DNA of 10,266 nt, taken from the NCBI GenBank assembly GCA_019242465.1, contig JAFAVL010000826.1, positions 1-10,266 on the forward strand, written 5' to 3'. The stretch comes from Chroococcidiopsidaceae cyanobacterium CP_BM_RX_35 (GTDB lineage Bacteria; Cyanobacteriota; Cyanobacteriia; Cyanobacteriales; Chroococcidiopsidaceae). The position numbers were made by a program, and so were the translations under genes. Below, piece by piece: positions 1-6,913 of the stretch. Below the pieces are notes generated by a model, which worked only from the letters and a program-made list of their open reading frames with translations, made no database searches and was not told where the DNA came from. The first letter of the stretch is position 1, and the number at the start of each line of letters is the position of its first letter.

Positions 1-959
1 CTGCTACTCGGTTTGTGGCTACGAATTCAGGACAGACTATTTTCCCCCAAACTCTAACCCAACTTCAGGAAAATCAAGGTTTGGCAACAACTGTAAATCT
101 GAAGCCACAGGGAATTGAGTTGCAGAGTATTTCCTGGCTACAGCCGAATAGCACCTCAAAGCATCTTGTAGAAAACAAGGCTGGTGGGATGCCTAACCGT
201 CTTCCGGCTGATACATTAATGATGCTATCTGGTGGTAATTTACAGCAGTTGTGGCAGGACTACCTCTTGTCGTCATCTAACTCCAAAGCACCCATCACAT
301 CAGATAATCTCCGAGCGGGTGTAAATTCTTTGACTGGTTTGGATCTTGATCAAGATTTTTTGAGTTGGATGAAGGGGGAGTTCTCGCTATCGCTTATCCC
401 CTCTGCCCCAAAAGCTAATGCCTCAAACAATTTTGCCTTGGCATTAGGACTGATGGTGCAGACAAGCGATCGCACCCAAGCCGAAAAAACTTTTCAGCAG
501 TTGGATCAGCTAATGAGCAGTCGATACCAGTTCCACGTGCAGCAAGGGCAAATTGGCGGTCAACCAGTAGTTAACTGGATTGCCCCCTATGGCACCTTGA
601 CCGCTACGCATGGCTGGTTAGATGGAAATGTGGCTTTTTTGACCGTGGGCGCTCCTGTCGCTGACCAGATTCTTCCCCAACCTGGTACAACCACCTTAGC
701 TAGCTCTGCACTGTTTCAGAAAACTGTACCACCACAACCTAGCCCCAACAACGGTCAAATTTTTATAGACGTGGATCGCCTGCTCAAAACCTTTCCCGGA
801 ATTCAATCCCTGCAACAACCATACATCGATGCCATTCGCTCAATTGGTGTTACAACAGCTGTTAGTGATGAGCATAGTATCCGCTATAACGCCTTTGTCT
901 CACTTAAAAATACAGGAGAACCCAATCCGTTGCCCAGTCCCACAACGCCATCACCTTAA
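1..959 (+). CDS. DUF3352-like protein, C-terminal part (5' truncated)
   Basis: The reading frame is open from the first bases of the window, so the gene begins upstream. A GTG at 15 is only the first start-like codon and is probably internal. About 318 codons are visible, ending in TAA at 957-959. The protein resembles the cyanobacterial DUF3352 family, which I recall as roughly 500-600 residues with an N-terminal membrane anchor, so about half is likely missing. The visible part is soluble-looking, with alternating hydrophobic segments such as FALALGLMVQ and GNVAFLTVGAP, a QAEKTFQQLDQL helix, and a Pro/Ser/Thr-rich end (PNPLPSPTTPSP). No catalytic motif is seen and the family function is unknown. 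It is co-directional with ccsA 75 bp downstream. It carries a HIP1 octamer at 466-473. The family assignment is by recognition only. Confidence 0.7.
   Translation, partial: ATRFVATNSGQTIFPQTLTQLQENQGLATTVNLKPQGIELQSISWLQPNSTSKHLVENKAGGMPNRLPADTLMMLSGGNLQQLWQDYLLSSSNSKAPITSDNLRAGVNSLTGLDLDQDFLSWMKGEFSLSLIPSAPKANASNNFALALGLMVQTSDRTQAEKTFQQLDQLMSSRYQFHVQQGQIGGQPVVNWIAPYGTLTATHGWLDGNVAFLTVGAPVADQILPQPGTTTLASSALFQKTVPPQPSPNNGQIFIDVDRLLKTFPGIQSLQQPYIDAIRSIGVTTAVSDEHSIRYNAFVSLKNTGEPNPLPSPTTPSP
466..473. repeat. HIP1 octamer GCGATCGC (one of seven in the window)
   Basis: This is the highly iterated palindrome typical of many cyanobacterial genomes. Identical copies lie at 1503-1510, 2598-2605, 4288-4295, 4574-4581, 5189-5196 and 5573-5580. 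All seven are inside coding sequence and all lie in the first 5.6 kb of the window. None was found by eye from 5581 to the end. Confidence 0.9.
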
Positions 960-1034
960 CAAAACTTTCCAGAATCGTTAGAATCGACACTATCTGAAGT
1001 AGTACTTTAATAAAAAACTGGGAGAATATTATTT

Positions 1035-2072
1035 ATGAATCTGGTTGAACTCCAGACCTGGTTGGACAATGGCTCGTTTGCACTTCTATTCGCTACTATG
1101 CTGATTTATTGGAGTGGAGCCGCTTTTCCCCAGCTTGGCTATCTATCGGCTTTGGGGACTGCTGGGATGATGAGTGCTAACTTGTGCATAGCTGCCCTAT
1201 TAGCGGCCAGGTGGTTGGCTGCTGGTTACTTTCCTTTAAGCAATCTGTACGAATCTCTATTTTTTCTGGCTTGGGGAATTACCACTGTCCATCTAATTGC
1301 AGAAAATATGAGTCGCAGCCGCTTGGTAGGGGTTGTGACTGCGCCAGTAGCAATGGGGATTGCGGCTTTTGCTACCCTAACGCTGCCTACAGAAATGCAG
1401 TCAGCAGAACCGCTAGTTCCAGCACTTAAATCAAATTGGCTGATGATGCACGTCAGCGTCATGATGTTGAGTTATGCAGCTTTGATGGTGGGGTCGTTGC
1501 TGGCGATCGCTTTCCTAGTTGTCACTCGCGGTCACAACATTGAACTGCGAGGTAGTTCTGTCGGCACTGGCAGCTATCGCTTACACAGGGCAGCAGATTC
1601 TGTCGCGCTCCCTAACTCACCTGCCAGTATGCCAACAGCAGTAGCTCATTTAATTGAGAGCAATGGCAAGGGGCAAACTGCTGTTCTCGATCTAGTTACT
1701 GCCCCAGCAGTTCAAACCACAGCATCAGTTGAATTGCTCTCACCACAGCGTCTCAGTTTGGCTGAAACCCTAGACAATATCAGCTACCGCATCATTGGGT
1801 TGGGATTTCCTCTCCTGACGATTGGCATCATTGCTGGTGCAGTTTGGGCTAACGAAGCCTGGGGTTCTTACTGGAGCTGGGACCCAAAAGAAACTTGGGC
1901 ATTGATTACCTGGCTAGTGTTTGCTGCCTATCTTCATGCTCGCATCACCCGGAACTGGCAGGGTCGCCGTCCGGCAATTTTAGCTGCCACGGGATTCGTC
2001 GTCGTTTGGGTTTGCTATCTTGGCGTCAACTTACTGGGTAAGGGACTACATTCCTACGGCTGGTTTTTCTAA
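1035..2072 (+). CDS. ccsA: cytochrome c biogenesis protein CcsA (CcsB/ResC family), System II heme handling
   Basis: This is an integral thylakoid-membrane protein of the System II (Ccs) pathway. With Ccs1 it moves heme to the lumenal side and attaches it to apocytochromes such as cytochrome f, c6 and c550. The 345 residues form several membrane helices. The conserved [15 protein letters not shown] stretch is at residues 66-80. The tryptophan-rich heme-binding WWD-type motif spans about 271-293 ([13 protein letters not shown] at 276-288). Conserved-type histidines are at 139, 301 and 339. A hydrophilic segment at about 165-245 separates the two membrane halves. The ATG at 1035 is preceded by GGGAG at 1020-1024. 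The name differs between databases (CcsA, Ycf5 or CcsB). The gene follows the DUF3352-like gene on the same strand and converges with the endonuclease III gene. I saw no clear terminator in the 65 bp between them. Confidence 0.95.
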   Translation: MNLVELQTWLDNGSFALLFATMLIYWSGAAFPQLGYLSALGTAGMMSANLCIAALLAARWLAAGYFPLSNLYESLFFLAWGITTVHLIAENMSRSRLVGVVTAPVAMGIAAFATLTLPTEMQSAEPLVPALKSNWLMMHVSVMMLSYAALMVGSLLAIAFLVVTRGHNIELRGSSVGTGSYRLHRAADSVALPNSPASMPTAVAHLIESNGKGQTAVLDLVTAPAVQTTASVELLSPQRLSLAETLDNISYRIIGLGFPLLTIGIIAGAVWANEAWGSYWSWDPKETWALITWLVFAAYLHARITRNWQGRRPAILAATGFVVVWVCYLGVNLLGKGLHSYGWFF

Positions 2073-2137
2073 CAAGGCTTAACAACCGCCAAACTCAGAG
2101 CGGCACATCTGTAGTCATATCCAATGCTGTCAAGAAG

Positions 2138-2854
2138 CTAGAGACGCTGGTGCCGCGCTTGACCAAATGGGCAGAGGTCTATCACAGAGCAGCGCTTACA
2201 GGCAGGGTTGCGGTAGTAGCAGCACTTCTGTCCATGGAGCATCATCACTTCATGATTGTCATACACCTGTTGTGCCGTCCAGTCATCCGGCAGTTGCGCC
2301 TCTAGTAGAGCATGGGATAGACCAACAGCAACGTTCGCTCCAATCAATCCCAAACGCGTTGCTACCCGGTGATGGTGGCTATCGACAGCTAAGGCCCGAC
2401 GGTGCAGGCGACTAAACGACAGCACCGCCGCACTGGTTTTGGGACCAACTCCGGGTAGTAATTCTAGCCAAGCCCTCGCTTCCGACACGGACATTTCACC
2501 CAAAAAATCCAATGACCATTCACCGTGGCATCGCTCCTCAATCAGATGGAGTATCTGTTGGAGTCGGGGCGCTTTCAGTTCTGACCAAGTGCAAGGCGCG
2601 ATCGCTGCTTCTACCTCCATTGTCGGTGCATCTCGCACCGCTGCCCAGTTGGGGAAGCGTGTGGTGAGTTGCTCAAAGGCTCGATGGGCATCGGCGTTGC
2701 GGGTACGATGAGAGAGCAACGCCGAAACTAGCTCACTCAGAGGGTCTAAGTTGCTGAAGTAAGGAACTGGGCAGCCATACTCGCTACAGAGGCGATGGTG
2801 AATCAAGATGGCTTTCTGTCGTAGTTCTGGGTCAACTGATAGATTGGATGGCAA
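2138..2854 (-). CDS. nth: endonuclease III family DNA glycosylase/AP lyase
   Basis: This is a base-excision repair enzyme of the HhH-GPD superfamily. Members remove oxidised pyrimidines and cleave the abasic site. The 238-residue length fits the family. The helix-hairpin-helix LPGVGPKT is at residues 133-140, with the catalytic lysine at K139, and AVDSHHHRV contains the catalytic aspartate D158. A C-X6-C-X2-C-X5-C [4Fe-4S] cluster is formed by C212, C219, C222 and C228, preceded by the family-like LHGQ. The segment usually reading LLSAQT in Nth is LLSHRT here (residues 46-51), so substrate preference may differ from E. coli Nth. The start is a TTG at 2854. An in-frame stop (TGA) lies two codons upstream and there is no ATG near the family N-terminus. 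No strong ribosome site is visible. It is divergent from the Uma2 gene across 52 bp. Confidence 0.88.
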   Translation of the reverse strand: MPSNLSVDPELRQKAILIHHRLCSEYGCPVPYFSNLDPLSELVSALLSHRTRNADAHRAFEQLTTRFPNWAAVRDAPTMEVEAAIAPCTWSELKAPRLQQILHLIEERCHGEWSLDFLGEMSVSEARAWLELLPGVGPKTSAAVLSFSRLHRRALAVDSHHHRVATRLGLIGANVAVGLSHALLEAQLPDDWTAQQVYDNHEVMMLHGQKCCYYRNPACKRCSVIDLCPFGQARHQRL

Positions 2855-2906
2855 GGCTCAGATCTTGGTTTAAGATACAGTCATCACGTCAAATGGTGGC
2901 AGTCAC

Positions 2907-3614
2907 ATGGTACAGTACAACCCGTTGCAGTACCTTCCCACAGAGGAAGACCTGCCTGAGACTGATAATATCCCTGTGGATAATGAACTGCAAATTCTCA
3001 TCCCCACTCTCTTACGCGCCATCCTGGCTTTACTATGGACAGACCGCCAGGACTGGTTTTTTGGAGTAAATCTGGGAATCTACTATGACCGCGATCAACC
3101 AGCAATCGGACCAGATGCATTTCTCAGTTTAGGCGTGCCCAGGCGGAAGAAGGTCAGTGGGCGATTAAGCTATGTAGTGTGGCAGGAAAATAACATAGTG
3201 CCGCAGTGGGTGTTGGAGGTGGTCTCGAAAACCCCCGGCGGCGAGTATGATGACAAGATGACCAAGTATGCCGGAATGGGTGTCCTCTACTACACTATCT
3301 ACAACCCCGATTATTGGAAACGGGACGAGCAGGCTCCTTTCGAAGTCTACCGCTTGGTAAATGGAGCCTACCTGCGACAACCAGGAAACCCAGTGTGGAT
3401 GCCAGAAATCGGGTTAGGAATTGGGTATGAGCTGGGGACGCATGAGGACTGGACCCGCGATTGGTTGTATTGGTACGACCAGCAGGGTAATCGGTTCCCA
3501 GCCCCAGAGAACGTGATTGAACAGGAGCGACAGCGGGCTTTGAGCGCCGAGCAGCAGCTAAGAGAGCTGATAACCAAGCTCCGGGAGCGAGGAATTGACC
3601 CCAACACGCTCTAA
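2907..3614 (+). CDS. Uma2-family (DUF820) PD-(D/E)XK-like putative endonuclease
   Basis: This belongs to the Uma2/DUF820 family, which is greatly expanded in cyanobacteria and has a restriction-endonuclease-like fold. Biological substrates are mostly unknown. Over 235 residues the fold motifs appear in order: a PD pair at residues 69-70 (GPDAFLSLGV), then VLEVVSKTP at 102-110 with E104 as the likely acidic metal ligand, then DDKMTKYAGMGVLYY with K117 and K120. The C-terminus is a charged, probably helical tail (about 203-228) ending in RERGIDPNTL, which is common in this family. The gene appears intact with all core motifs. The ATG at 2907 has only a weak upstream purine stretch. The last 57 bases overlap the antisense end of the 106-codon gene on the other strand. 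Such genes often sit in mobile or accessory regions. Confidence 0.87.
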   Translation: MVQYNPLQYLPTEEDLPETDNIPVDNELQILIPTLLRAILALLWTDRQDWFFGVNLGIYYDRDQPAIGPDAFLSLGVPRRKKVSGRLSYVVWQENNIVPQWVLEVVSKTPGGEYDDKMTKYAGMGVLYYTIYNPDYWKRDEQAPFEVYRLVNGAYLRQPGNPVWMPEIGLGIGYELGTHEDWTRDWLYWYDQQGNRFPAPENVIEQERQRALSAEQQLRELITKLRERGIDPNTL

Positions 3615-3878
3615 TGCTGTCCTAAACAACGTACCACCAATCGCATAAACGGCATTAAACCCGATTCTTTCTGACCAAAGTGCTGCATCAACTTGTTTCG
3701 CTCGTAACCGTAGGCTCGTCCTCAGCAAATCATCACCTATCTCATATTCGCCCGTCTCAACATTAATCGATATAATTTTGCCGATATTTTCTGGTTTTTC
3801 TACTTGGGGACGAATACTATTTTCGTAAAGTTCTTTACCACGTTGGGTAATTTCTTCGTCACTAAGTTTGGGTTTCAA
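3558..3878 (-). CDS. small conserved cyanobacterial protein of unknown function
   Basis: This is a 106-residue protein with no recognised domain. It looks like a small cyanobacterial protein type with a polar helix first (SDEEITQRGKELYEN, residues 6-20), then GKIISINVETGEYEIGDD (33-50), and a hydrophobic end RIGFNAVYAIGGTLFRT (71-87). That layout is soluble, with no signal peptide or membrane helix. The start is TTG at 3878, five bases after the DUF433 stop, with AGTAGG upstream, so the two genes are probably co-transcribed. From memory, relatives end shortly after the GGTL-RT segment. Here the frame continues 18 codons (residues 89-106), and exactly that tail overlaps the 3' end of the Uma2 gene in antisense. 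Function is unknown. A role as partner of the DUF433 protein is speculation from position only. Confidence 0.68.
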   Translation of the reverse strand: MKPKLSDEEITQRGKELYENSIRPQVEKPENIGKIISINVETGEYEIGDDLLRTSLRLRAKQVDAALWSERIGFNAVYAIGGTLFRTALERVGVNSSLPELGYQLS

Positions 3879-3883
3879 AAGAC

Positions 3884-4171
3884 CTACTCAGCCCGCTTCC
3901 CATGCAATGCCAGCAGCTTGGAGTATTCTGTTTCTTCCTCAACTAAATCTGCCTCAATCTCATCACGGTTAGCGTGGTAATAAGCTAGCGCTGCATAAAC
4001 CTGGGCAAGGCTCAGATGAGGCATCCGACGGGCAATTTCTTCTGCACCTGCACCTTGCTTATATAAAACGACCACGCGGCGCACTGAGGTTCTTGTTCCA
4101 GCAATCAACGGACGATTTCCGCTCTCTGGCAAAAGAGCGATCAATGTGCCAATGTCAGTCGTGGTAAACAT
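3884..4171 (-). CDS. DUF433 domain protein, antitoxin-like
   Basis: This is a 95-residue DUF433 protein. The family pattern is clear: RPLIAGTRTSVRRVVVLYKQG at residues 20-40, then AEEIARRMPHLSLAQVYAAL at 43-62 and YYHANRDEIEADL, a winged or helix-turn-helix-like small fold. DUF433 proteins are often the antitoxin half of pairs with a PIN-like DUF5615 toxin encoded immediately downstream. Here the downstream co-directional gene is instead the 106-codon protein, which lacks visible PIN acidic motifs, so a toxin role is not supported by sequence. The ATG at 4171 faces tilS across 63 bp. The acidic C-terminal half (EADLVEEETEY) is typical. Function in vivo is not established. Confidence 0.85.
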   Translation of the reverse strand: MFTTTDIGTLIALLPESGNRPLIAGTRTSVRRVVVLYKQGAGAEEIARRMPHLSLAQVYAALAYYHANRDEIEADLVEEETEYSKLLALHGKRAE

Positions 4172-4234
4172 ACTCTACGAACTCTTTAGCGATAAAATAT
4201 CAGTTCCAGTTTAACAGTGGCTACCTGAAGCCTA

Positions 4235-5248
4235 ATGGCTGAGTGTTCTAGCTGGACTTCTCTCCACGCACAACTGCACCAAACACTGCGATCGCGCCAA
4301 CTCCTACCACGACATGAGCGATTACTGGTGGCAGTCTCTGGTGGGCAAGATTCGCTGTGCTTAATCAAGTTACTTATAGATTTGCAACCAAAGTGGGGTT
4401 GGCCGCTGGGCATTGCTCATTGCGATCATCGCTGGCGTCCTGACTCCAAAGCCAATGCCAAATATGTAGAACAACTGGCTCACGACTGGGAACTACCGTT
4501 TCACTGTGATGCTGCCGAGCAATCATTACCAAGTGAGGCAGCAGCGCGACAGTGGCGCTATCAAGCTCTCACCGCGATCGCCAAAGCTAATGACTACCAG
4601 TACATTGTGACTGGTCACACAGCAAGTGATCGCGCTGAAACCCTAATTTACAACTTAGTTCGCGGCAGTGGGGCAGATGGATTACAAGCCCTGACTTGGC
4701 GGCGCTTACTAGGTTCTGGACTAGTGTTAGTGCGTCCACTGCTAGAGGTGACAAGGGCGCAGACTGCCCAATTTTGTCGCGATTGGCAAATGTTGGTTTG
4801 GGAAGATGTAACAAATCAGGATTTAAAGTACGCCCGTAATCGCATCCGCCAAGAGTTACTGCCCTATTTGCAAACCCATTTCAATCCTCAAGTCGAATCA
4901 GCCTTAGCTCAAACAGCTGAGCTATTACAAGCTGACGTGGAATACCTTGAACTAGCTGCCCATACCCTGAGACAACAAGCGATGCTACCAGCTAGCATTG
5001 GGTCAAATCAGTTAGGGTTAAATCGCCGCATCTTACAGAAAGCACCACTGGCATTACAACGGCGTGTGATGCGCCAGGTATTACAAGAAACAATTGCCAC
5101 TGGGGCTCCGAGTTTTGCCCAGGTAGAAAAGCTGACAGCCTTGATCGCAGCTCCCAATCGTTCGCGAACCGATCCGTTTCCCGGCGGTGCGATCGCAGAA
5201 GTAGATGGCGATTGGATTAGGCTAAAAACTGCCCTTTCGCAAACTTAA
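4235..5248 (+). CDS. tilS: tRNA(Ile)-lysidine synthetase TilS
   Basis: TilS is the ATP-dependent enzyme that converts C34 of the tRNA(Ile) CAU anticodon to lysidine, switching its identity from Met to Ile. It is generally essential. The PP-loop SGGQDS is at residues 35-40. HCDHRWRPDS is at 62-71, GHTASDRAETLIYNLVRGSG at 127-146 and ARNRIRQELLP at 200-210, all in the family order. At 337 residues it is shorter than the E. coli enzyme (about 430) and lacks the C-terminal domain, which is usual for cyanobacteria as I know them. The ATG at 4235 is fixed by an in-frame TGA at 4226-4228. No good Shine-Dalgarno is visible. It contains three HIP1 octamers. Its TAA stop shares the tetranucleotide TTAA with the stop of the convergent symporter gene. 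Confidence 0.95.
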   Translation: MAECSSWTSLHAQLHQTLRSRQLLPRHERLLVAVSGGQDSLCLIKLLIDLQPKWGWPLGIAHCDHRWRPDSKANAKYVEQLAHDWELPFHCDAAEQSLPSEAAARQWRYQALTAIAKANDYQYIVTGHTASDRAETLIYNLVRGSGADGLQALTWRRLLGSGLVLVRPLLEVTRAQTAQFCRDWQMLVWEDVTNQDLKYARNRIRQELLPYLQTHFNPQVESALAQTAELLQADVEYLELAAHTLRQQAMLPASIGSNQLGLNRRILQKAPLALQRRVMRQVLQETIATGAPSFAQVEKLTALIAAPNRSRTDPFPGGAIAEVDGDWIRLKTALSQT

Positions 5249-6720
5249 GCATCGGTAGCCTGCTGTTCGCCCTTTCTTTGCCAGAAGAAGTACCCAAACC
5301 CAATCCACACAAGAATGGTTATGACTAAATTCCAAGCCAATAGGGAACCATAAGTCCCAGTCCCAACTTTTATAGGTAAAAAGTCAGGCCAAATTGCCGA
5401 GACTATCCCCAGCACTACTGAGAGTCCCACAGGTACGATAAAAGCTAGACTAGAGCGTTTCTCCTGAGATAAAAATAAAAAGATTGGTGCTAACCCTAAA
5501 ACCATCGTGCCACTTACAGTAGTTGCCTTGAGAATGCTGGTACCAAACAGCATCGGCAAATTGCCAAGCACCGCGATCGCCACCATAGACACTTTCCCTA
5601 ACAGCACAGATTGACTTCCAATTTTGAGATCCAAAGCAACTGCTTTACTGGTACTGCTCAGGGTAGAATCTAGCACCGCGCTCCCAGAGAGCATCATAAC
5701 TGACATCATTAACGCCAATATTCCCTCACCTCCAGCCATAGCTGCCTGCACCGGAGCATCAATCGTCGCCTGACCACCAACAGCCCGCGCTGCCATACCC
5801 ATAAAACTGAAAAGGAAAATCAGTATCGCCGCTATGCAGCCAGCTAGTAGATAAGATTGCTTTGTCGTTCGGCTACTAGCTAGAAAAGCCCGATCTGTCA
5901 GCACTGGATCGTGAAAGGGATAGGGAAGACATTGAATTAATGCTACTAGCAACAAGTCAATGCCTGAGTTCCAAAAGCCTGTCTGAGCTGGTGCGAGAGA
6001 TAAAGTTGGAGCTTGTGGAACAACACAGAGGAGCGTCAGGATGACGGCTAGTAGCAGCAGCCCGAATTGAATAAAATCAGTGATTAAACTTGCTCTTAAG
6101 CCCCCTTTAAGGGTATAGAGCAGTACCAGTCCTGTAAAAACTAGACTGGAGAGGATAAAACTCTGTGAGCCAGGTGTACCAAAATAGGAGCCAACAACAG
6201 CAGTATTGGACCAAACTTCGTTATACAAACGCAGCAAAATTACTGCCATGAACAATCTTGCTGCTCCACTACCATAGGTCGAGTGGATGTACTCGACTAA
6301 GCTTTTAGCTCCAGTTGTACGTCGTAGTCTCACGATCAGTAACCCACAAAGGGGAATACCTAAGTAATAGACGGCATAAGTCAAACCACCCATCAGGCCA
6401 AAATCTCGACCTAAATTGGCTGTGTTTGTAATTGATTTTGCAAATATCCAAGCCACCACAATGCTGGCAGTCAGTATTGGCAATTCTGGATTTCTGCCCC
6501 TAATATCCTTACCTTTGAAGAAAGATTGTGCGGCTGAAGTGGCTGGGGCAATCAACCACATTAGTGCCCCATAGACTAACAGGATTATCCAAAGTTTCGT
6601 TGTAAATGTAATAATTTTAACCTCCCTGTCGGCTACTGATTGGTAGGGTCTTTCTGCAAAACAGACTACCGGATCATAAGGATGAGAAGATTTGGCATAC
6701 AAGTACAGCAAGTCTTCCAT
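5245..6720 (-). CDS. sodium:solute symporter family (SSS) transporter, substrate unknown
   Basis: This is a polytopic inner-membrane protein of the LeuT-fold SSS family (PutP, PanF and SGLT relatives), expected to couple sodium or proton entry to solute uptake. About 12-13 hydrophobic helices are visible. The family core TLKGGLRASLITDFIQF is at residues 203-219. LDSTLSSTSKAVALD at 350-364 corresponds to the sodium-site helix. The substrate cannot be read from sequence. The first 35-37 residues (rich in charged residues, Tyr and Pro) are atypical before the first helix, which starts around TFTTKLWIILLVYG. The ATG at 6720 has no ribosome site. A strong AGGGAGG at 6627-6621 instead precedes two ATT codons at residues 36-37, so the true start may be ATT at 6615 or 6612. 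The gene is divergent from ocp, with candidate promoters sharing one palindrome. Confidence 0.88.
   Translation of the reverse strand: MEDLLYLYAKSSHPYDPVVCFAERPYQSVADREVKIITFTTKLWIILLVYGALMWLIAPATSAAQSFFKGKDIRGRNPELPILTASIVVAWIFAKSITNTANLGRDFGLMGGLTYAVYYLGIPLCGLLIVRLRRTTGAKSLVEYIHSTYGSGAARLFMAVILLRLYNEVWSNTAVVGSYFGTPGSQSFILSSLVFTGLVLLYTLKGGLRASLITDFIQFGLLLLAVILTLLCVVPQAPTLSLAPAQTGFWNSGIDLLLVALIQCLPYPFHDPVLTDRAFLASSRTTKQSYLLAGCIAAILIFLFSFMGMAARAVGGQATIDAPVQAAMAGGEGILALMMSVMMLSGSAVLDSTLSSTSKAVALDLKIGSQSVLLGKVSMVAIAVLGNLPMLFGTSILKATTVSGTMVLGLAPIFLFLSQEKRSSLAFIVPVGLSVVLGIVSAIWPDFLPIKVGTGTYGSLLAWNLVITILVWIGFGYFFWQRKGEQQATDA
6621..6627 (-). promoter_or_regulatory. strong Shine-Dalgarno inside the symporter frame, ahead of ATT codons
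   Basis: On the minus strand AGGGAGG is followed by TTAAA, then ATT ATT ACA. The gap from the last G is 5 nt to the ATT at 6615 and 8 nt to the ATT at 6612, both good initiation distances. No ATG, GTG or TTG is in frame here. This site argues for a rare AUU start or for a coincidence inside an N-terminal extension. Confidence 0.5.
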
Positions 6721-6723
6721 TAC

Positions 6724-6754
6724 GTCGCCGTGATCCGGTTAATGGTCCGGCGAC
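6724..6754. promoter_or_regulatory. GC-rich 7+7 bp inverted repeat just upstream of the symporter ATG
   Basis: GTCGCCG at 6724-6730 pairs with CGGCGAC at 6748-6754, with a 17-nt loop. An alternative pairing uses the self-complementary CCGG at 6735-6738 and 6747-6750. It would lie in the symporter leader RNA if transcription starts near 6759, ending three bases before the ATG at 6720. In addition, TGATCCGG at 6731-6738 is complementary to CCGGATCA at 6669-6676, so a competing long-range stem is possible. Confidence 0.4.
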
Positions 6755-6765
6755 TAGCACAGTAA

Positions 6766-6793
6766 ATCATACTTTCCCAGCATATTTTGAGAA
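6766..6793 (-). promoter_or_regulatory. candidate promoter of the symporter gene
   Basis: Read on the minus strand, -35 TTCTCA (6793-6788), a 16-nt spacer and -10 TATGAT (6771-6766) give a plausible start near 6759. The -10 matches 5 of 6 consensus bases and the -35 only 4 of 6. The -35 overlaps the palindrome shared with the ocp promoter. Confidence 0.4.
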
Positions 6794-6798
6794 ATATG
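6781..6798. promoter_or_regulatory. perfect palindrome between divergent ocp and symporter promoters
   Basis: CATATTT, spacer TGAG, AAATATG: seven perfectly paired bases per arm. It covers the candidate -35 boxes on both strands, so a dimeric regulator bound here could control both genes. No regulator family is recognised from the motif. Confidence 0.5.
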
Positions 6799-6814
6799 TT
6801 AATTTTTGTAAAAT
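6787..6814 (+). promoter_or_regulatory. candidate promoter of the OCP gene
   Basis: TTGAGA (6787-6792), a 16-nt spacer and TAAAAT (6809-6814), each 5 of 6 to the sigma-70 consensus. The predicted start is near 6821, leaving a leader of about 93 nt before the ATG at 6914. Confidence 0.5.
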
Positions 6815-6913
6815 TATGTTATGTTTTGTGTGGATGAACAGCAAGGCTCATCGTCCAATTGTTCAATTCCATACTTTTGTCAGTTCAACTTTAGTAAAGG
6901 TAAGGTCTGTAAT

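Noticed and set aside
15..17. GTG at 15 as the true start of the first gene
   Set aside because: The frame is open to the window edge and the visible part is shorter than the DUF3352 family, so the codon is most likely internal.
2073..2137. Terminator between ccsA and the endonuclease III gene
   Set aside because: Only a 4-bp CCGC/GCGG pairing with a 10-nt loop is present, and there is no T tract on either strand.
2138..2854. MutY or AlkA-type glycosylase instead of endonuclease III
   Set aside because: The catalytic Lys139 together with Asp158 and the Nth-type C-X6-C-X2-C-X5-C cluster point to endonuclease III. MutY lacks that lysine at the helix-hairpin-helix and is longer.
6821..6913. 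N-terminal extension of OCP by 31 codons from the ATG at 6821
   Set aside because: It lies at the predicted transcription start, has no ribosome site, and encodes residues absent from OCP proteins. The family start MPITIDSARG at 6914 has an AAGG site at good spacing.
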